Shown here one piece after another: positions 6,033 to 6,084 of a stretch of 6,084 nucleotides of DNA. The first letter of the stretch is position 1; every line of letters begins with the position of its first letter. Source of the stretch: Anaerolineaceae bacterium (lineage in GTDB: Bacteria; Chloroflexota; Anaerolineae; Anaerolineales; Anaerolineaceae); the NCBI GenBank assembly GCA_014860845.1, contig JACZIY010000487.1:1-6084 (forward strand), written 5' to 3'. The notes under the pieces were generated by a model. The model was not told where the DNA came from. It searched no databases and saw only the letters and a list, made by a program, of their open reading frames with translations. The position numbers were made by a program, and so were the translations under genes.

Positions 6033-6062
6033 ATATTATTACAGCAGGTAACGCGTCATTAA
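6033..6062 (-). promoter_or_regulatory. weak promoter candidate for the flavin reductase-like gene
   Basis: On the - strand TTAATG (6062-6057) and TAATAT (6038-6033) are spaced by 18 bases, with the -10-like box about 31 bases upstream of the ATG at 6001. The -35 is a poor match. The spacer contains ACGCGTTAC (6056-6048), a word also found upstream of msrP. This rests on consensus resemblance only. Confidence 0.25.
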
Positions 6063-6084
6063 CCAGCCCGATAAGATACCAAAG

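Overview
The window reads as an ordinary bacterial chromosomal segment of moderate GC content. It holds six protein genes: three on the + strand in the left half and three on the - strand in the right half. No rRNA, tRNA, CRISPR array, transposase or phage gene is visible. The lineage cannot be fixed from sequence alone. The protein set (MgtC/DUF4010 membrane protein, Tat-exported MsrP with a lipobox, tandem-GNAT protein, flavin reductase-like split barrel) would fit an environmental, possibly Chloroflexota/Anaerolineae-type bacterium, but that is a guess from family resemblance.

Left half, + strand: the C-terminal part of an MgtC/SapB-DUF4010 membrane protein is cut by the window edge. It is followed 90 bp later by a complete small-conductance mechanosensitive channel (MscS) with a strong ribosome binding site and a weak terminator. 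After a 237-bp AT-rich gap comes msrP (yedY), the molybdopterin catalytic subunit of the periplasmic methionine-sulfoxide repair system. Its usual heme partner MsrQ is not adjacent.

Right half, - strand: a CPBP-family intramembrane protease (upstream) and a tandem GNAT acetyltransferase-like protein (downstream) are separated by about 27 bp and look like a two-gene operon. Further upstream is a small flavin reductase-like protein. Its reading frame appears broken near the C-terminus: the conserved ending lies in another frame and stops at 5484.

The most unusual content is non-coding. Two related elements of about 180 bp (3134-3310 and about 5235-5416) bracket the GNAT/CPBP pair in the same orientation. 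The left one has imperfect terminal inverted repeats, built on a GTGCA-T-TGCAC palindrome, and an internal perfect 15-bp inverted repeat. The right one is a degraded relative. They resemble a MITE-like or REP-like dispersed palindromic family. This and the frameshift are the two observations most worth following up; no novel multi-gene system is evident.
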